From NCBI RefSeq assembly GCF_041199985.1, contig NZ_CP165647.1, forward strand, positions 1,798,001 through 1,862,000: 64,000 nt of DNA. The letters are read 5' to 3'. Below, piece after piece: positions 34,009 through 43,226 of this stretch. Below the pieces are notes generated by a model that was given only the letters and a program-made list of their open reading frames with translations, made no database searches and was not told where the DNA came from. The translations under genes were made by a program, and so were the position numbers. Origin of the DNA: Leptotrichia sp. HSP-536 (GTDB taxonomy: Bacteria; Fusobacteriota; Fusobacteriia; Fusobacteriales; Leptotrichiaceae). The number at the start of each line of letters is the position of its first letter. Position 1 is the stretch's first letter.

Positions 34009-35577
34009 ATGAAAGAAAAAAAAGAAAGAAGTATTAGAAAAAGAATAGATGAAATCAAGCGAATAATTTATTTAATTTATAGAAACTACAGGGATGGAGA
34101 AACCCAAATACTCGCAATTTCCTTGACATATTATTCGCTTTTGGCAATATTTCCAGTTGTTGCACTTATTTTAGGGATTACAAAAGGATTTGGACTGGAT
34201 AAGCTATTTATACAAAAGTTTTTTGAGCTATGGCCAGGAAATAACGGTTTTTTAAAAGCAATTATAGACGTGGCTCAAAGATTGCTATTATCTACAGAAA
34301 GCAGCATATTAACAAGTGTAGGAATTATTATATTGATTTATTCGGCTGTAAAAGTTCTGATAATGCTAGAAAATTCATTTAATAAAATATGGAAAATAAA
34401 TAAAAAAAGGTCAATGACAAGAAGAATTATTGATTATGTTGCAATTATATTTTTAGGACCAATATTTTTTGTTCTGCTATCGACATTAAACTCTTTTGCT
34501 GCGGATGAAGTAATAAGAAATTTCCCTGATAATCCTATATTAATCAATTTAGTTATCGGTTTTTTGGGACCTGCCACTTACATTATTTTATTCAGCTATC
34601 TATTTTACATTATTCCAAACACAAATGTAAAAATGAAGCCTGCAATTTTTGCAGGAATTGTGACAACTGTTCTTACTTTTGGATGGAAATTGCTGTTCTT
34701 GCTGCTTCAGTCTTCCATTACAAAGTATAATATAATTTACGGAAGCTTGGCATTAATTCCAATATTTCTGATCTGGGTTCAGTATGTCTGGGTAACAATT
34801 CTGCTGGGAGCGCAGATAGCCTTTTCAATACAGACATCTGATGAATTTTTATATAATGAAAAAATTGAAATGCCGATAAAAGTTAAAAGAGAAGCGGGAG
34901 TTCTGATTTTATCATTAATTATTAAAAATTTTGTTGAAAAAAAAGAAGCGTTTACATATCAAGAATTGACAGATAGGCTTGGAATGGAAGTATTTTTTGT
35001 GAAAGAAATTTTATCAGATTTGGAAAAAATGGGATTCATTAATGAAGTATTTTATGATAAAAATTCTGACAGTCAATATCAAGTTGCTTACAGCCCAGAA
35101 TCCATAACAATCAGAGAATATATGAAAAAATTTGATACTAAAAATATAGAGTATTATGAAGATATCTTTGATAATTTAAATGAAGAAGATCAAAATATTC
35201 TTGAAAAAATAAGAGAAAAACTTGCAATGAAAAAAATTGAAGAATTTGAAACAGAAAACGAAACTTCTCAAAAAGATTCAAATTCTACAGAAACAGAAAA
35301 AACTGAAATTTTCCAAGATTCTACAAAACATAGAAAATTAGATGACCTGACAATAAATTTTCAAATTTCTAAAAACAATGAAATAAAAGAAAATTCGCAA
35401 ATAAATGAATTTGCGAAAATATCATCTCAAAATGACGAAGAAATTTCAGAAAGTAAAGAAAAACTTCTAAATCAAGCAGATGAAACTGAGACAGAAGAAA
35501 TAAAAATAAATTATGAAAATTTTGGAAATAATGAAAAAAAGGCAAAATATGAAGATGGAACTTGGAAATTCTTTTAA
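34009..35577 (+). CDS. YihY/BrkB family membrane protein with winged-helix and acidic tail
   Basis: 522 residues. An N-terminal domain of six membrane segments has the YihY signatures ILAISLTYYSLLAIFPVVAL and GSLALIPIFLIWVQYVWVTI. A winged-helix-like region follows at about 290-360 (YQELTDRLGMEVFFVKEILS), then a long low-complexity Glu/Lys/Asn tail of about 130 residues that looks disordered. YihY proteins were once called RNase BN, wrongly; their role is unknown, possibly transport. The tail is longer than usual for the family. Confidence 0.88.
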   Translation: MKEKKERSIRKRIDEIKRIIYLIYRNYRDGETQILAISLTYYSLLAIFPVVALILGITKGFGLDKLFIQKFFELWPGNNGFLKAIIDVAQRLLLSTESSILTSVGIIILIYSAVKVLIMLENSFNKIWKINKKRSMTRRIIDYVAIIFLGPIFFVLLSTLNSFAADEVIRNFPDNPILINLVIGFLGPATYIILFSYLFYIIPNTNVKMKPAIFAGIVTTVLTFGWKLLFLLLQSSITKYNIIYGSLALIPIFLIWVQYVWVTILLGAQIAFSIQTSDEFLYNEKIEMPIKVKREAGVLILSLIIKNFVEKKEAFTYQELTDRLGMEVFFVKEILSDLEKMGFINEVFYDKNSDSQYQVAYSPESITIREYMKKFDTKNIEYYEDIFDNLNEEDQNILEKIREKLAMKKIEEFETENETSQKDSNSTETEKTEIFQDSTKHRKLDDLTINFQISKNNEIKENSQINEFAKISSQNDEEISESKEKLLNQADETETEEIKINYENFGNNEKKAKYEDGTWKFF

Positions 35578-35580
35578 ATC

Positions 35581-35679
35581 TAATACTTTCGCCATTTAAA
35601 TAGTAAATTTTTTATAAATTTAGGGGTTGAGTAAAATAGTCATAGCTTTTGAGTTCGGTTTTAAGATAGTTTTACTATA
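35581..35679. mobile_element. MITE-like repeat with IS630-type end
   Basis: About 99 bp directly after the yihY stop codon. The right end, read inward, is TATAGTAAAACTATCTTAAA, matching the IS630 end at 8663. The left end is degenerate. Interior shared with 40912-41016, 51831-51932 and 53057-53160 (for example TCATAGCTTTTGAGTT). Probably derived from IS630 and moved in trans. Confidence 0.65.
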
Positions 35680-35737
35680 GCATCAATGTTTTAAAATAAA
35701 TAAAAAGGAGAGCCTGCAAATTTGCAGTAATGGAGAG

Positions 35738-36505
35738 ATGAATTTTTTTACAAAAAAAACAAAAAAAATTTTTTCAGCAATATTTATAATAACAATATTT
35801 GCTATAATTAATATTTTGACATTTTCACAAAATTCAGAATTTTTAGCAATCGGAAATTTAAAAATTGTTCGACAGGAACCATTGGTAATAAAAAGGGAAG
35901 ATTTGAATATTACGATTGAAAAAAATAAAACAATAAAAGTGAACAGTGTCTATACATTTGAAAATATTGGAAATTACAATGTAAAATCAACATTTATGTT
36001 TTGGCTTGATACAAATGTGGAAAAGGCTGATAAAAAGGATTTTAGTAATAAAAACACAAATAATCGTGGAAAATTTGTGAAAAATATAAAATTTTTGACA
36101 GACTATAAAAAAGCACAAAGTTTGCGAGCAGTTATCAACTTTGATGAAAGTATTTATGAAAATCAGATAACAGACAATATTCAGCGTGAATGGTTTGCCA
36201 TTTCAAAGATAATTCCATCAATGGAAGAAGGAAAAGTGGCTGTTTATTATGACTTGATAAATACTAAATTTTCAAGAAATAAAGATTTTGTGTACAGTTT
36301 TGATTTAGTGGAAAACTTTTTTAATAAAAATAAGGCAGAAATTTTATATATAAACATTTACAATAAATCGGATTTAAAAATTAAAAATATAAACTTTAAG
36401 AACTATAAATTTAAAAATATTAGTAAAAATAATACAAAAGAACATTATGAATTACTTGAAAGTGAAGTAAATCTGGATAATAAAATTATAATAAAATTTG
36501 AGTAA
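35738..36505 (+). CDS. Exported protein of unknown function (DUF4424-like?)
   Basis: 255 residues with an N-terminal signal or anchor (IFSAIFIITIFAIINILTFS). The mature part is beta-rich: NITIEKNKTIKVNSVYTFEN and REWFAISKIIPSMEEGKVAV suggest a DUF4424-like beta-sandwich, but I am not sure. ATG 35738 has GGAGAG upstream. It is followed by rsmD with a 54-bp gap. Confidence 0.7.
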   Translation: MNFFTKKTKKIFSAIFIITIFAIINILTFSQNSEFLAIGNLKIVRQEPLVIKREDLNITIEKNKTIKVNSVYTFENIGNYNVKSTFMFWLDTNVEKADKKDFSNKNTNNRGKFVKNIKFLTDYKKAQSLRAVINFDESIYENQITDNIQREWFAISKIIPSMEEGKVAVYYDLINTKFSRNKDFVYSFDLVENFFNKNKAEILYINIYNKSDLKIKNINFKNYKFKNISKNNTKEHYELLESEVNLDNKIIIKFE

Positions 36506-36559
36506 ATTTCAATTCTAGATTTATAGATTTATGAACATAAAAAATGAAAAGAGGAAAAA

Positions 36560-37114
36560 ATGAGAATTGTAGCAGGAATACTGAAAAACAGAAGAATAAA
36601 ATCGAGGGAAGGGAAAGAAACCAGGCCGACGCTGGAAAGAATAAAAGAAGCAATTTTCAGTATAATTGGAGAAAAAGTTGCGGATGCAAAGTTTTTGGAC
36701 TTGTATTCGGGAACTGGAAATGTTTCGTTTGAAGCACTTAGCCGTGGGGCAAAAAGAGCGATTATGATAGAAGAAGATAAAGAGGCACTTAGAATAATTA
36801 TTGAAAATGTAAATCATCTAGGCATGGAAGGTAAATGCCGTGCATATAAAAATGATGTCTTTCGTGCAATAGAAATTCTAGCGAGAAAAAATGAAATATT
36901 TGACATAATCTTTTTGGATCCGCCTTACAAGGAAAATATTTCAACAAGAACAATTGAAAAAATATCAAAAGAAAATATTTTGGAACAAGATGGAATTATA
37001 ATTTCAGAACACAGTATGTATGAAAAAATGGCGGATAAAATTGGTAATTTTGTGAAGTATGATGAGAGAGATTATAATAAGAAGATGGTTAGTTTTTATA
37101 GGTTTGAGAATTAA
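36560..37114 (+). CDS. rsmD: 16S rRNA (guanine(966)-N(2))-methyltransferase RsmD
   Basis: 184 residues. MRIVAGILKNRRIKSREGKE and TRPTLERIKEAIFSII are RsmD hallmarks. The SAM site LDLYSGTGNVSFEALSRGA and catalytic DPPY (IFLDPPYKENI) follow. It methylates G966 of 16S rRNA during 30S assembly. GAGGAAA precedes the ATG. xseB follows after 26 bp, so they are probably co-transcribed. Confidence 0.95.
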   Translation: MRIVAGILKNRRIKSREGKETRPTLERIKEAIFSIIGEKVADAKFLDLYSGTGNVSFEALSRGAKRAIMIEEDKEALRIIIENVNHLGMEGKCRAYKNDVFRAIEILARKNEIFDIIFLDPPYKENISTRTIEKISKENILEQDGIIISEHSMYEKMADKIGNFVKYDERDYNKKMVSFYRFEN

Positions 37115-37140
37115 ATAAAATATAAAGGAGAAAAATAAAA

Positions 37141-37362
37141 ATGGCAGCAAAAAAACAGAGTTACGAAGAAAATATTGCGCAAATTGATGAAATTTTAGAA
37201 AAATTGGAAAGTGAGAAATTATCGCTAGATGATTCAATTTCTGAATATGAGAAGGCGATTAAGCTTATTAAAGATTCGGAAAAATTGCTTGAAGCTGGGG
37301 AAGGGAAAGTTATGAAGGTGCTTGAAAAAAATGGGAAAGTGCAAATGGAAGAGTTTGAATAA
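37141..37362 (+). CDS. xseB: Exodeoxyribonuclease VII small subunit
   Basis: 73 residues; SYEENIAQIDEILEKLESEK and LSLDDSISEYEKAIKLIKD are the XseB core helices. Binds XseA to form exonuclease VII. AAAGGAG precedes the ATG. xseA is not in the window. The usual neighbour ispA follows. Confidence 0.93.
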   Translation: MAAKKQSYEENIAQIDEILEKLESEKLSLDDSISEYEKAIKLIKDSEKLLEAGEGKVMKVLEKNGKVQMEEFE

Positions 37363-37471
37363 AAATTAAAGATGGATTTTCAAACGAATAGAAGCAGAAT
37401 ATTTAAAATTTTTGAGTTTAGTTTTGAAGTAAATTTTATTTAAAATAAAAATTTGAGTGATGGGGGATAAA

Positions 37472-38361
37472 ATGTTACGGGAATATTTGGAAGAGAAAAA
37501 GAAGATTGTGGAAGACAGTCTGATAGAATTGCTTGGGAATTACAGAAATAAATATCCTGAAAAATTGGCAGAGACAATGGAATATGCGGTTATGAACGGA
37601 GGGAAGCGAATACGTCCTGTTTTGATGTATATGGTTTGTGACTTGTTTGAAAAAAATAATTGTAAAAGTTATGATAAAATTAAGGAAATTTCCGCTGCAC
37701 TTGAGTTTATACATTGTTATTCGCTTGTTCACGATGATTTGCCAGCGATGGACAATGATGATTACAGACGTGGTAAACTTACGGTTCACAAAAAGTACAA
37801 TGAAGCAATCGCAGTTCTTGTGGGAGATGTTCTTTTGACGGAAGCCTTTGGAATAATTTCAAATTCTAAAAGTTTAGGAGATAAAAATAAGATTGAAATT
37901 ATTTCTAAATTGTCTGAATATGCAGGATTTTTTGGAATGGTTGGAGGGCAGTTTGTGGATATGGAGTCTGAAAATAAGAAGGTTGAAATTGACACGTTGA
38001 AATATATTCATACACATAAGACTGGAAAACTGCTGACTGCAGCGATTGAATTGCCGATGATTGCTTTGGACGTGGAAAATGAAAAAAGAGAGAAAATGGT
38101 GGAATATTCAAAATTATTGGGTATTGCCTTTCAGATTAAGGATGATATTCTGGATATTGAAGGAAATTTTGAGAAATTGGTAAAAAATCGAATGATGTAC
38201 AAAATGAAAAAACGACTTATCCGAGTATTTTTGGACTTGAGAAAAGTAAAAAGTTGTTGCAGGAATATTTGGAAAAAGCAAAAAAGATTATTCTTGATGA
38301 ATTTGAGGGAAATCAATTGTTTTTAGAATTAACGGATTATTTTGGAAATAGAAAAAAATAA
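37472..38361 (+). pseudogene. ispA: Polyprenyl (geranyl/farnesyl) diphosphate synthase, frameshifted near the end
   Basis: ATG 37472 has GGGGG upstream. The first Asp-rich motif is HDDLPAMDNDDYRRGKLTVH, the second DDILDIEGNFEKL. After FEKL the frame breaks: GTAAAAAATCG lacks one G. Restoring it gives GKKSNDVQNEKTTYPSIFGL and continues to TAA at 38359-38361, about 296 residues, the normal IspA length. As sequenced, the protein has a foreign 55-residue tail. IspA makes FPP for undecaprenyl and quinone lipids and is usually essential, so a sequencing error is more likely than loss. Confidence 0.88.
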
Positions 38362-38402
38362 TAAAAAATTTCTGATGATTTTTTTAGAGATAAGGAGTAA
38401 AA

Positions 38403-39335
38403 ATGAATAAAAAAATAATATTTTATGCGGGATGTGTAATTGCGTTAATACTTCCATTAATTAAAAGTGTTCATGCATTTGCTTCCGGAATATCTCTTCT
38501 TATGGGAATTATTCTGGCGAGTTTCAGTTTAATTCTAGTTCCTAAAAATTTAGGAAATATACGAAAACTTACGCTAAATTCAGCTGTCGTATTTTTTGGA
38601 TTTGGACTTAGCATAAGCAAGGTTGTTGCTGTTGGAAGCAAAGGGATTTTTCAGACTGCAATCAGTTTAATTTTAGTGATAAGTATTGGCTTGGTTTTGA
38701 CAAAAATTTTTAAAATGGAAAAGAAGCTATCACAATTAATTGTGTTTGGTACTGCGATTTGCGGTGGAAGCGCTATTGCGGCAACTTCTCCAGTAATTGA
38801 AGCATCTGATGAAGATATTGCCTTGTCTACGGGGATAGTATTTATTTTAAATACAGTCGCATTATTTCTTTTTGCATTTTTCATAAATTATTTCAAGCTA
38901 AATGCAGAACAAACTGGAATATGGACTGCACTAAGCATTCATGACACCAGTTCAGTAGTATCAGCCGCAGCTTTTCACAGCACAGAAGCCTTGAGAATAG
39001 CCACAATTATGAAGCTTACAAGAACGCTCTGGATTATTCCGATAGTTATTGTTCTTAGCATTTTAAATAAATCTGAAAATAAAAAGATTAAATTTCCAAT
39101 TTTTATATTATTTTTTATTTTAGCTTCAATCGTTGCAACAATAATAAATTTACCGGCAATTTACAGTTTACTTACTCAAATAGGGAAAATGATGCTGTCT
39201 CTTGCACTTTATATGATTGGAACTTCATTAAATATTCAGACTATAAAAAAAATGACTGGGAAAAATCTTTTGTATGGTGTTACTCTTTGGATTTTTTCGA
39301 TAATTTCAGGGTATATGATAATGATGTTTTTGTAA
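38403..39335 (+). CDS. YeiH/UPF0324 family membrane protein
   Basis: 310 residues with about nine or ten membrane helices. Family motifs ICGGSAIAATSPVIEASDED, SIHDTSSVVSAAAFHS and ATIMKLTRTLWIIPI are present. The family (Cons_hypoth698) includes proposed sulfate/sulfite exporters such as YeiH; the substrate is not established. GGAG precedes the ATG. It is followed 31 bp later by pgeF in the same direction. Confidence 0.9.
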   Translation: MNKKIIFYAGCVIALILPLIKSVHAFASGISLLMGIILASFSLILVPKNLGNIRKLTLNSAVVFFGFGLSISKVVAVGSKGIFQTAISLILVISIGLVLTKIFKMEKKLSQLIVFGTAICGGSAIAATSPVIEASDEDIALSTGIVFILNTVALFLFAFFINYFKLNAEQTGIWTALSIHDTSSVVSAAAFHSTEALRIATIMKLTRTLWIIPIVIVLSILNKSENKKIKFPIFILFFILASIVATIINLPAIYSLLTQIGKMMLSLALYMIGTSLNIQTIKKMTGKNLLYGVTLWIFSIISGYMIMMFL

Positions 39336-39366
39336 AAATATAAAAAGTATAGAAGGATAGATAGTT

Positions 39367-40146
39367 ATGTTTATAGAAAATAAAAATTATTATTATATTG
39401 AAGAATTTGAAAAATACGGTATTACAGCAGTTTATACAAAAAAAATCGCTGGAAATATGTCTGATTATTGCCCAATTGAAAATCAGAAAGAAGGAATACA
39501 GAAAAAAAATCGTGAAAAGTTGCTAAAAGAGTTGAAGTTAACAGATAAACAGGAAGTTATGGCATTTCAGACACATTCTAACAATGTGAAAATCATTGAT
39601 GAGGATACAACGAAATATTATTATGAAAAAGAAGAAGATATTGATGGATTTCTGACAAAAAGGAAAGACATTGCTATTTTTACGTTTTATGCGGATTGTT
39701 TGCCAATTTTTGTCTATGATAAGGAAAATCAGGTTATCGGAGTGTGGCATTCAGGATGGCCGGGGACATTTAAGGAAATGATGAAGTCAGGGCTTTTGGA
39801 AATGAAAAAATATTATGGAACGAAAGTTGAGAATGTAATAATGGCGTTAGGAATTGGAATCGGACAAAAGGACTATGAAGTTGGAAATGAGTTTTATGAT
39901 AAGTTTATGGAAAAATTTGGTCAAAGTGATGGGAACATTGTAAAAAAATCATTCTGGTTTAATGAAAAAACAGGAAAGTATCACTTTGACAATACAAAAT
40001 TTAACGAACTTATGGCAGTGAAACTTGGAATAAAAAAAGAGAATTTGATTGTAGCAAATGAAAATACATTTGATGAAAGATTCCATTCTTATAGAAGAGA
40101 AGGGAAAGATTCAGGGCGAGCTGCAGCTATGATTAGTTTTAGATAA
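39367..40146 (+). CDS. pgeF: Peptidoglycan editing factor PgeF (YfiH, laccase-domain)
   Basis: 259 residues. Metal and active-site motifs are FQTHSNNVKII, TFYADCLPIFVYD, GVWHSGWPGTFKEM and the C-terminal HSYRREGKDSGRAAAMI. The family was named polyphenol oxidase, but YfiH/PgeF is now linked to correct L-Ala/L-Ser incorporation in peptidoglycan and to purine nucleoside phosphorolysis. Cytosolic. GAAGGATAG lies upstream of the ATG. Confidence 0.92.
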   Translation: MFIENKNYYYIEEFEKYGITAVYTKKIAGNMSDYCPIENQKEGIQKKNREKLLKELKLTDKQEVMAFQTHSNNVKIIDEDTTKYYYEKEEDIDGFLTKRKDIAIFTFYADCLPIFVYDKENQVIGVWHSGWPGTFKEMMKSGLLEMKKYYGTKVENVIMALGIGIGQKDYEVGNEFYDKFMEKFGQSDGNIVKKSFWFNEKTGKYHFDNTKFNELMAVKLGIKKENLIVANENTFDERFHSYRREGKDSGRAAAMISFR

Positions 40147-40181
40147 ATAGAAAATTCACTTTAAGAAAGGAAAAATTTAAA

Positions 40182-40736
40182 ATGAAAAAAATTTTAATGC
40201 TAATATTTTTAATAATTGGAATAACAACATTTTCTGATAGCTGTGACTGGTTTAAGGAAAATACAGAATATGCAAATAAAATGGCAGAACTTATAAAAAA
40301 AGCAAGACTCGTAAATAAAATTTATTGTGATACGGAAGAAAAAAAAATGGTTTACGAAACTGTAGACGACAATACTAATGAAAAATATATAGAAGTAGGA
40401 TTAATTTATAATAAAAATAAGGGATTTACTTATCAAAATATTCTAAATTTTTTTGAGGAATTTGAAAAAGATGTGGACAAATTATATCCTTGGAAAAATT
40501 TGACAAAATTAGAATATGAGAATTCTCCAAAGTATTATAACTATAGAATGTATGTCTATAATCCTGAAACTAAAAATGAATATATGACTTTCTTAATTAC
40601 TTATGATGCATCTAAGGGAACTTGGAATAAGTACTACAGTAATGAATTCTGGAGCGGAGAAGATGAAAATGAGAAAAAAATAATAACAATACTACAAGAA
40701 AATGGATTAAAAGAAACAGACGACATAGTTTATTAA
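40182..40736 (+). CDS. Exported protein of unknown function
   Basis: 184 residues with a signal peptide (MKKILMLIFLIIGITTFSDS). The mature protein is Tyr/Asn/Glu-rich with two cysteines near the start (SCDWF and IYCDTEEK) and no recognised motif. AGAAAGGA precedes the ATG, 35 bp after pgeF. A MITE-like element follows. Confidence 0.75.
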   Translation: MKKILMLIFLIIGITTFSDSCDWFKENTEYANKMAELIKKARLVNKIYCDTEEKKMVYETVDDNTNEKYIEVGLIYNKNKGFTYQNILNFFEEFEKDVDKLYPWKNLTKLEYENSPKYYNYRMYVYNPETKNEYMTFLITYDASKGTWNKYYSNEFWSGEDENEKKIITILQENGLKETDDIVY

Positions 40737-40793
40737 AAAATAATGTTAACGAAAAAATAATCAAATTTGAAACAAGTAAGAAAAAACTAACAA

Positions 40794-41055
40794 GGCTGTG
40801 GCTGAAAACTCAAAATTTATATTATTATTAACATTTTTTTATTTTATGAATTAAACGTATTATGATAAAATCAATATTTATTATTTTTGAATTTTTGATT
40901 TTGAAAAAATTTATAGTAAAACTATTATAAAGCCGAATTCAAAAACTATGACTATTTACTCAAGCCCTAAACTTATATAATTTTTAATAGTTCTATTTTA
41001 AATGGATTCGAGTATATTATAAAATTTATCATTTTAATAGTTTTCAGCGACACCC
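40794..41055. mobile_element. MITE-like element with IS427-type ends, carrying a nested element
   Basis: 262 bp. The left end GGCTGTGGCTGAAAACTC and right end TAGTTTTCAGCGACACCC are degenerate versions of the ends of 27614-27764; the interior AATCAATATTTATTATTTTT is also shared. At 40912 it is interrupted by a 105-bp second element. Its right edge is followed by TA and coincides with the 3' end of the neighbouring 5-formyl-THF cyclo-ligase gene. Confidence 0.75.
40912..41016. mobile_element. IS630-type MITE nested in the IS427-type MITE
   Basis: 105 bp starting TATAGTAAAACTATTATAAA and ending GGATTCGAGTATA, both similar to the IS630 ends. The interior AATTCAAAAACTATGACTAT is shared with the other copies. 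It divides the outer repeat cleanly, so it inserted later. Confidence 0.7.
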
Positions 41056-41633
41056 TAAATAACTTTATTTTCACTAACTACAAAATCTAAAATCATATCA
41101 TGACTTTCTGTTGGAACTTCATCAACTATTTGAAAATCATAACAGACGCCAACAAATAAAGCTTTTTCATTTTTTTTTCGAACTTTTTTTAAAAATGTAT
41201 CATAGTATCCTCCACCAAATCCAATCCGATTTTTCTGCAAATCAAAAACAATACCAGGAACAATTATAATATCTAGACTTCCTTCATCAAAAAAATCGTT
41301 TGAATAAGATTCATAATATCCAAATTTATGCAAAACAAGATTATTTTCATTATATTTATTAATTTTCATTTCCCTATTTTTTCTATTTACAATTTTTGGA
41401 ATAAAAAAATTTTTTTCAGGATAAAGTTTTATTAATTTTGTAACTTTTACTTCGTTTTTCATATCCATAAAAATCATTATATTTTGAGAACTTTTTGCGT
41501 AACTTTCTAAATTTTTTATAACTGAATTACTTTTTTTTTCTACATCTTCATTAGATAAACTATTCCTTTTTTTCAAAATTTCTTTCCTAATGTTATCTTT
41601 TGCTAATTGTAAAATTATCTTTTGTTTTTTCAT
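41055..41633 (-). CDS. 5-formyltetrahydrofolate cyclo-ligase
   Basis: 192 residues from ATG 41633 (AAGGAG 9 nt upstream). Motifs: DNIRKEILKKRNSLS at the start, NRIGFGGGYYDTFL in the substrate/ATP site and LFVGVCYDFQIVDEVPTESH near the end. It converts 5-formyl-THF to 5,10-methenyl-THF. The stop codon TAG is formed from the TA next to the downstream MITE-like element plus its first G, so the insertion set the present C-terminus. Confidence 0.92.
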   Translation of the reverse strand: MKKQKIILQLAKDNIRKEILKKRNSLSNEDVEKKSNSVIKNLESYAKSSQNIMIFMDMKNEVKVTKLIKLYPEKNFFIPKIVNRKNREMKINKYNENNLVLHKFGYYESYSNDFFDEGSLDIIIVPGIVFDLQKNRIGFGGGYYDTFLKKVRKKNEKALFVGVCYDFQIVDEVPTESHDMILDFVVSENKVI

Positions 41634-41754
41634 ACTAAAATTCTCCTTATAGTGGAACACATTCCATCACATACCCAGAAATAAACTCCATTAAATAAAT
41701 TTAAAAATAGCGACGGCATTATTCAAGAATAGCTTACAAACTATATCGACAAGA

Positions 41755-41982
41755 TTAAGAGTCTTCCCAAATTTTCTTTAATGAGCGAATAACTTGATTA
41801 CCTAATTTCCCTTTAGAATACCTTCAATAAATTTAGTTTTATCAAAATAGTAAGAATCATCTTTATAATTCATAAATTCCAATTGGTAAATTTTTTTCAT
41901 ACTGGTTTTTATTTGAAAGCCACCCTTTTTTATTCATTACTTTAAGTAACTTATTTTTTATAAAATGTTGCCAGCTAAACAT
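41755..41982 (-). pseudogene. Decayed ORF of unknown function
   Basis: From ATG 41982 the frame reads MFSWQHFIKNKLLKVMNKKG up to LPIGIYEL and stops. A second frame resumes MNYKDDSYYFDKTKFIEGIL, and a third ends QVIRSLKKIWEDS at 41755. The three pieces look like one coding sequence of about 75 residues broken by two frameshifts. No family recognised. Confidence 0.4.
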
Positions 41983-41992
41983 ATCTTTTTTA

Positions 41993-42829
41993 TTATAACT
42001 TTCTAAAATATTCAGCTAGTGAATTTGCTTTACGCCCCAATACTTTCTCAATATCATCTGAAACACCTGATTGCTCATTTTGGGCAATTGCAGTATAAGT
42101 TGAAACCCACGAATCGTATTCCCATTGTTCAGCTTTCCAGATTTTACGTGACTCATAAGCCTCATCTACCGTTTCAGCAATATACTTAATTTCTTTACCT
42201 AAATATTTACTTGCAAGTTTTGTAATTTCCTCCATCGTTAAATCTTCAGGTCCTGTCATATTTAAAACTTGATTTTCCCATTTTTCTGGATTTTCTAAAA
42301 TTTTAGCAGCCACTTCTGATACATCTGAACGCACCACAACCGAAACTTTTCCATTTCCTGCAGGCCCTTTTATTTCACCATACTCTCTGCATAAATTTAC
42401 AAAAAAATCCGCATAAAAATTATCTCTCAAAAACGTATATTTAAAGCTATTTTCTTTAATGTATTCTTCAGTTGCATAATGATCTCTTCCTAGTGTAAAT
42501 ACAGAGTTTTTTGAAGCATTGTAAAACGAAAGATAAATAATGTGCGAAACTCCTGCTATTTTAGCCACATCAATAAAATCCTTATGCTGTTGAACACAGT
42601 TAGGATTTTCTGAACCTGACACCATAAAAAGTACATCAATTCCTTCAAGCGATTTTACAGTATCCTCTGACTTGTCGTAATTTGATTTAAAAACATCAGA
42701 AAATCCCATTTTTTCAGCTTTTTCCTTATTTCTAGCCAAATTTCTCACTTTTATTCCATTTTCTTTGCATAATCTTGAAACCATGCCACCTAAATTTCCT
42801 GTCACTCCAGTTACTGCTATTTTAGTCAT
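41993..42829 (-). CDS. NmrA/YtfG-like NAD(P)H-binding oxidoreductase
   Basis: 278 residues. An atypical SDR with TGVTGNLGGMVSRL at the N-terminus and RNLARNKEKAEKM after it. A GSENP loop and YLSFYNASKNS follow, and LRDNFYADFF is typical of the NmrA/QOR2 group. Such proteins sense or use NADPH, some acting as quinone reductases. RBS GGAGAA precedes ATG 42829. Monocistronic or with the Doc pair 25 bp upstream. Confidence 0.85.
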   Translation of the reverse strand: MTKIAVTGVTGNLGGMVSRLCKENGIKVRNLARNKEKAEKMGFSDVFKSNYDKSEDTVKSLEGIDVLFMVSGSENPNCVQQHKDFIDVAKIAGVSHIIYLSFYNASKNSVFTLGRDHYATEEYIKENSFKYTFLRDNFYADFFVNLCREYGEIKGPAGNGKVSVVVRSDVSEVAAKILENPEKWENQVLNMTGPEDLTMEEITKLASKYLGKEIKYIAETVDEAYESRKIWKAEQWEYDSWVSTYTAIAQNEQSGVSDDIEKVLGRKANSLAEYFRKL

Positions 42830-42854
42830 TTTATTTTCTCCTCTTTTTACAAGT

Positions 42855-43226
42855 TCAAATGTGTTTTTTCAATTTTTCTTTAAATTCTTCTCTACTAATT
42901 TTATTTTCTGCAAACTCAACAACTAAATTTTCCATATCCCTAATATATTCCGTTATTTTTTCATCATACCCATTTTCTATCAAAAAATACGCTCCAACAG
43001 CAATAGAAGTCCTTTTATTTCCGTCATTAAAAAAATGATTTTTCGATATACTAAAAATTATATATGTTAATTTATCTAAAAATTCAGGATAATATAAGTC
43101 ATTTTGTACGAAATCACATACTTTTTCTATTCCTGATTTATCCTTGTATCCTTCTAAACCACCTGATAATTCTAAAACTTTATTGTGTATTTTTAAAATG
43201 TCACAAACTTCAAAATATTTAATCAT
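42855..43226 (-). CDS. doc: Doc/Fic-family toxin (intact paralogue)
   Basis: 123 residues. MIKYFEVCDILKIHNKVLEL, GGLEGYKDKSGIEKVCDFVQ, the Fic motif HFFNDGNKRT (H-x-F-x-D-G-N-K-R-T) and GAYFLIENGY are all present. The ATG overlaps the antitoxin stop as TAATG. It is the closest match to the frameshifted copy at 3182-3552. Doc enzymes inactivate EF-Tu by phosphorylation in the P1 system; the target here is inferred from family. Confidence 0.92.
   Translation of the reverse strand: MIKYFEVCDILKIHNKVLELSGGLEGYKDKSGIEKVCDFVQNDLYYPEFLDKLTYIIFSISKNHFFNDGNKRTSIAVGAYFLIENGYDEKITEYIRDMENLVVEFAENKISREEFKEKLKKHI

Noticed and set aside
37370..37445. Another IS630-type MITE between xseB and ispA
   Set aside because: Only a weak partial resemblance (TTTTTGAGTTTAGTTTTGAA); ends and TA duplication cannot be identified.
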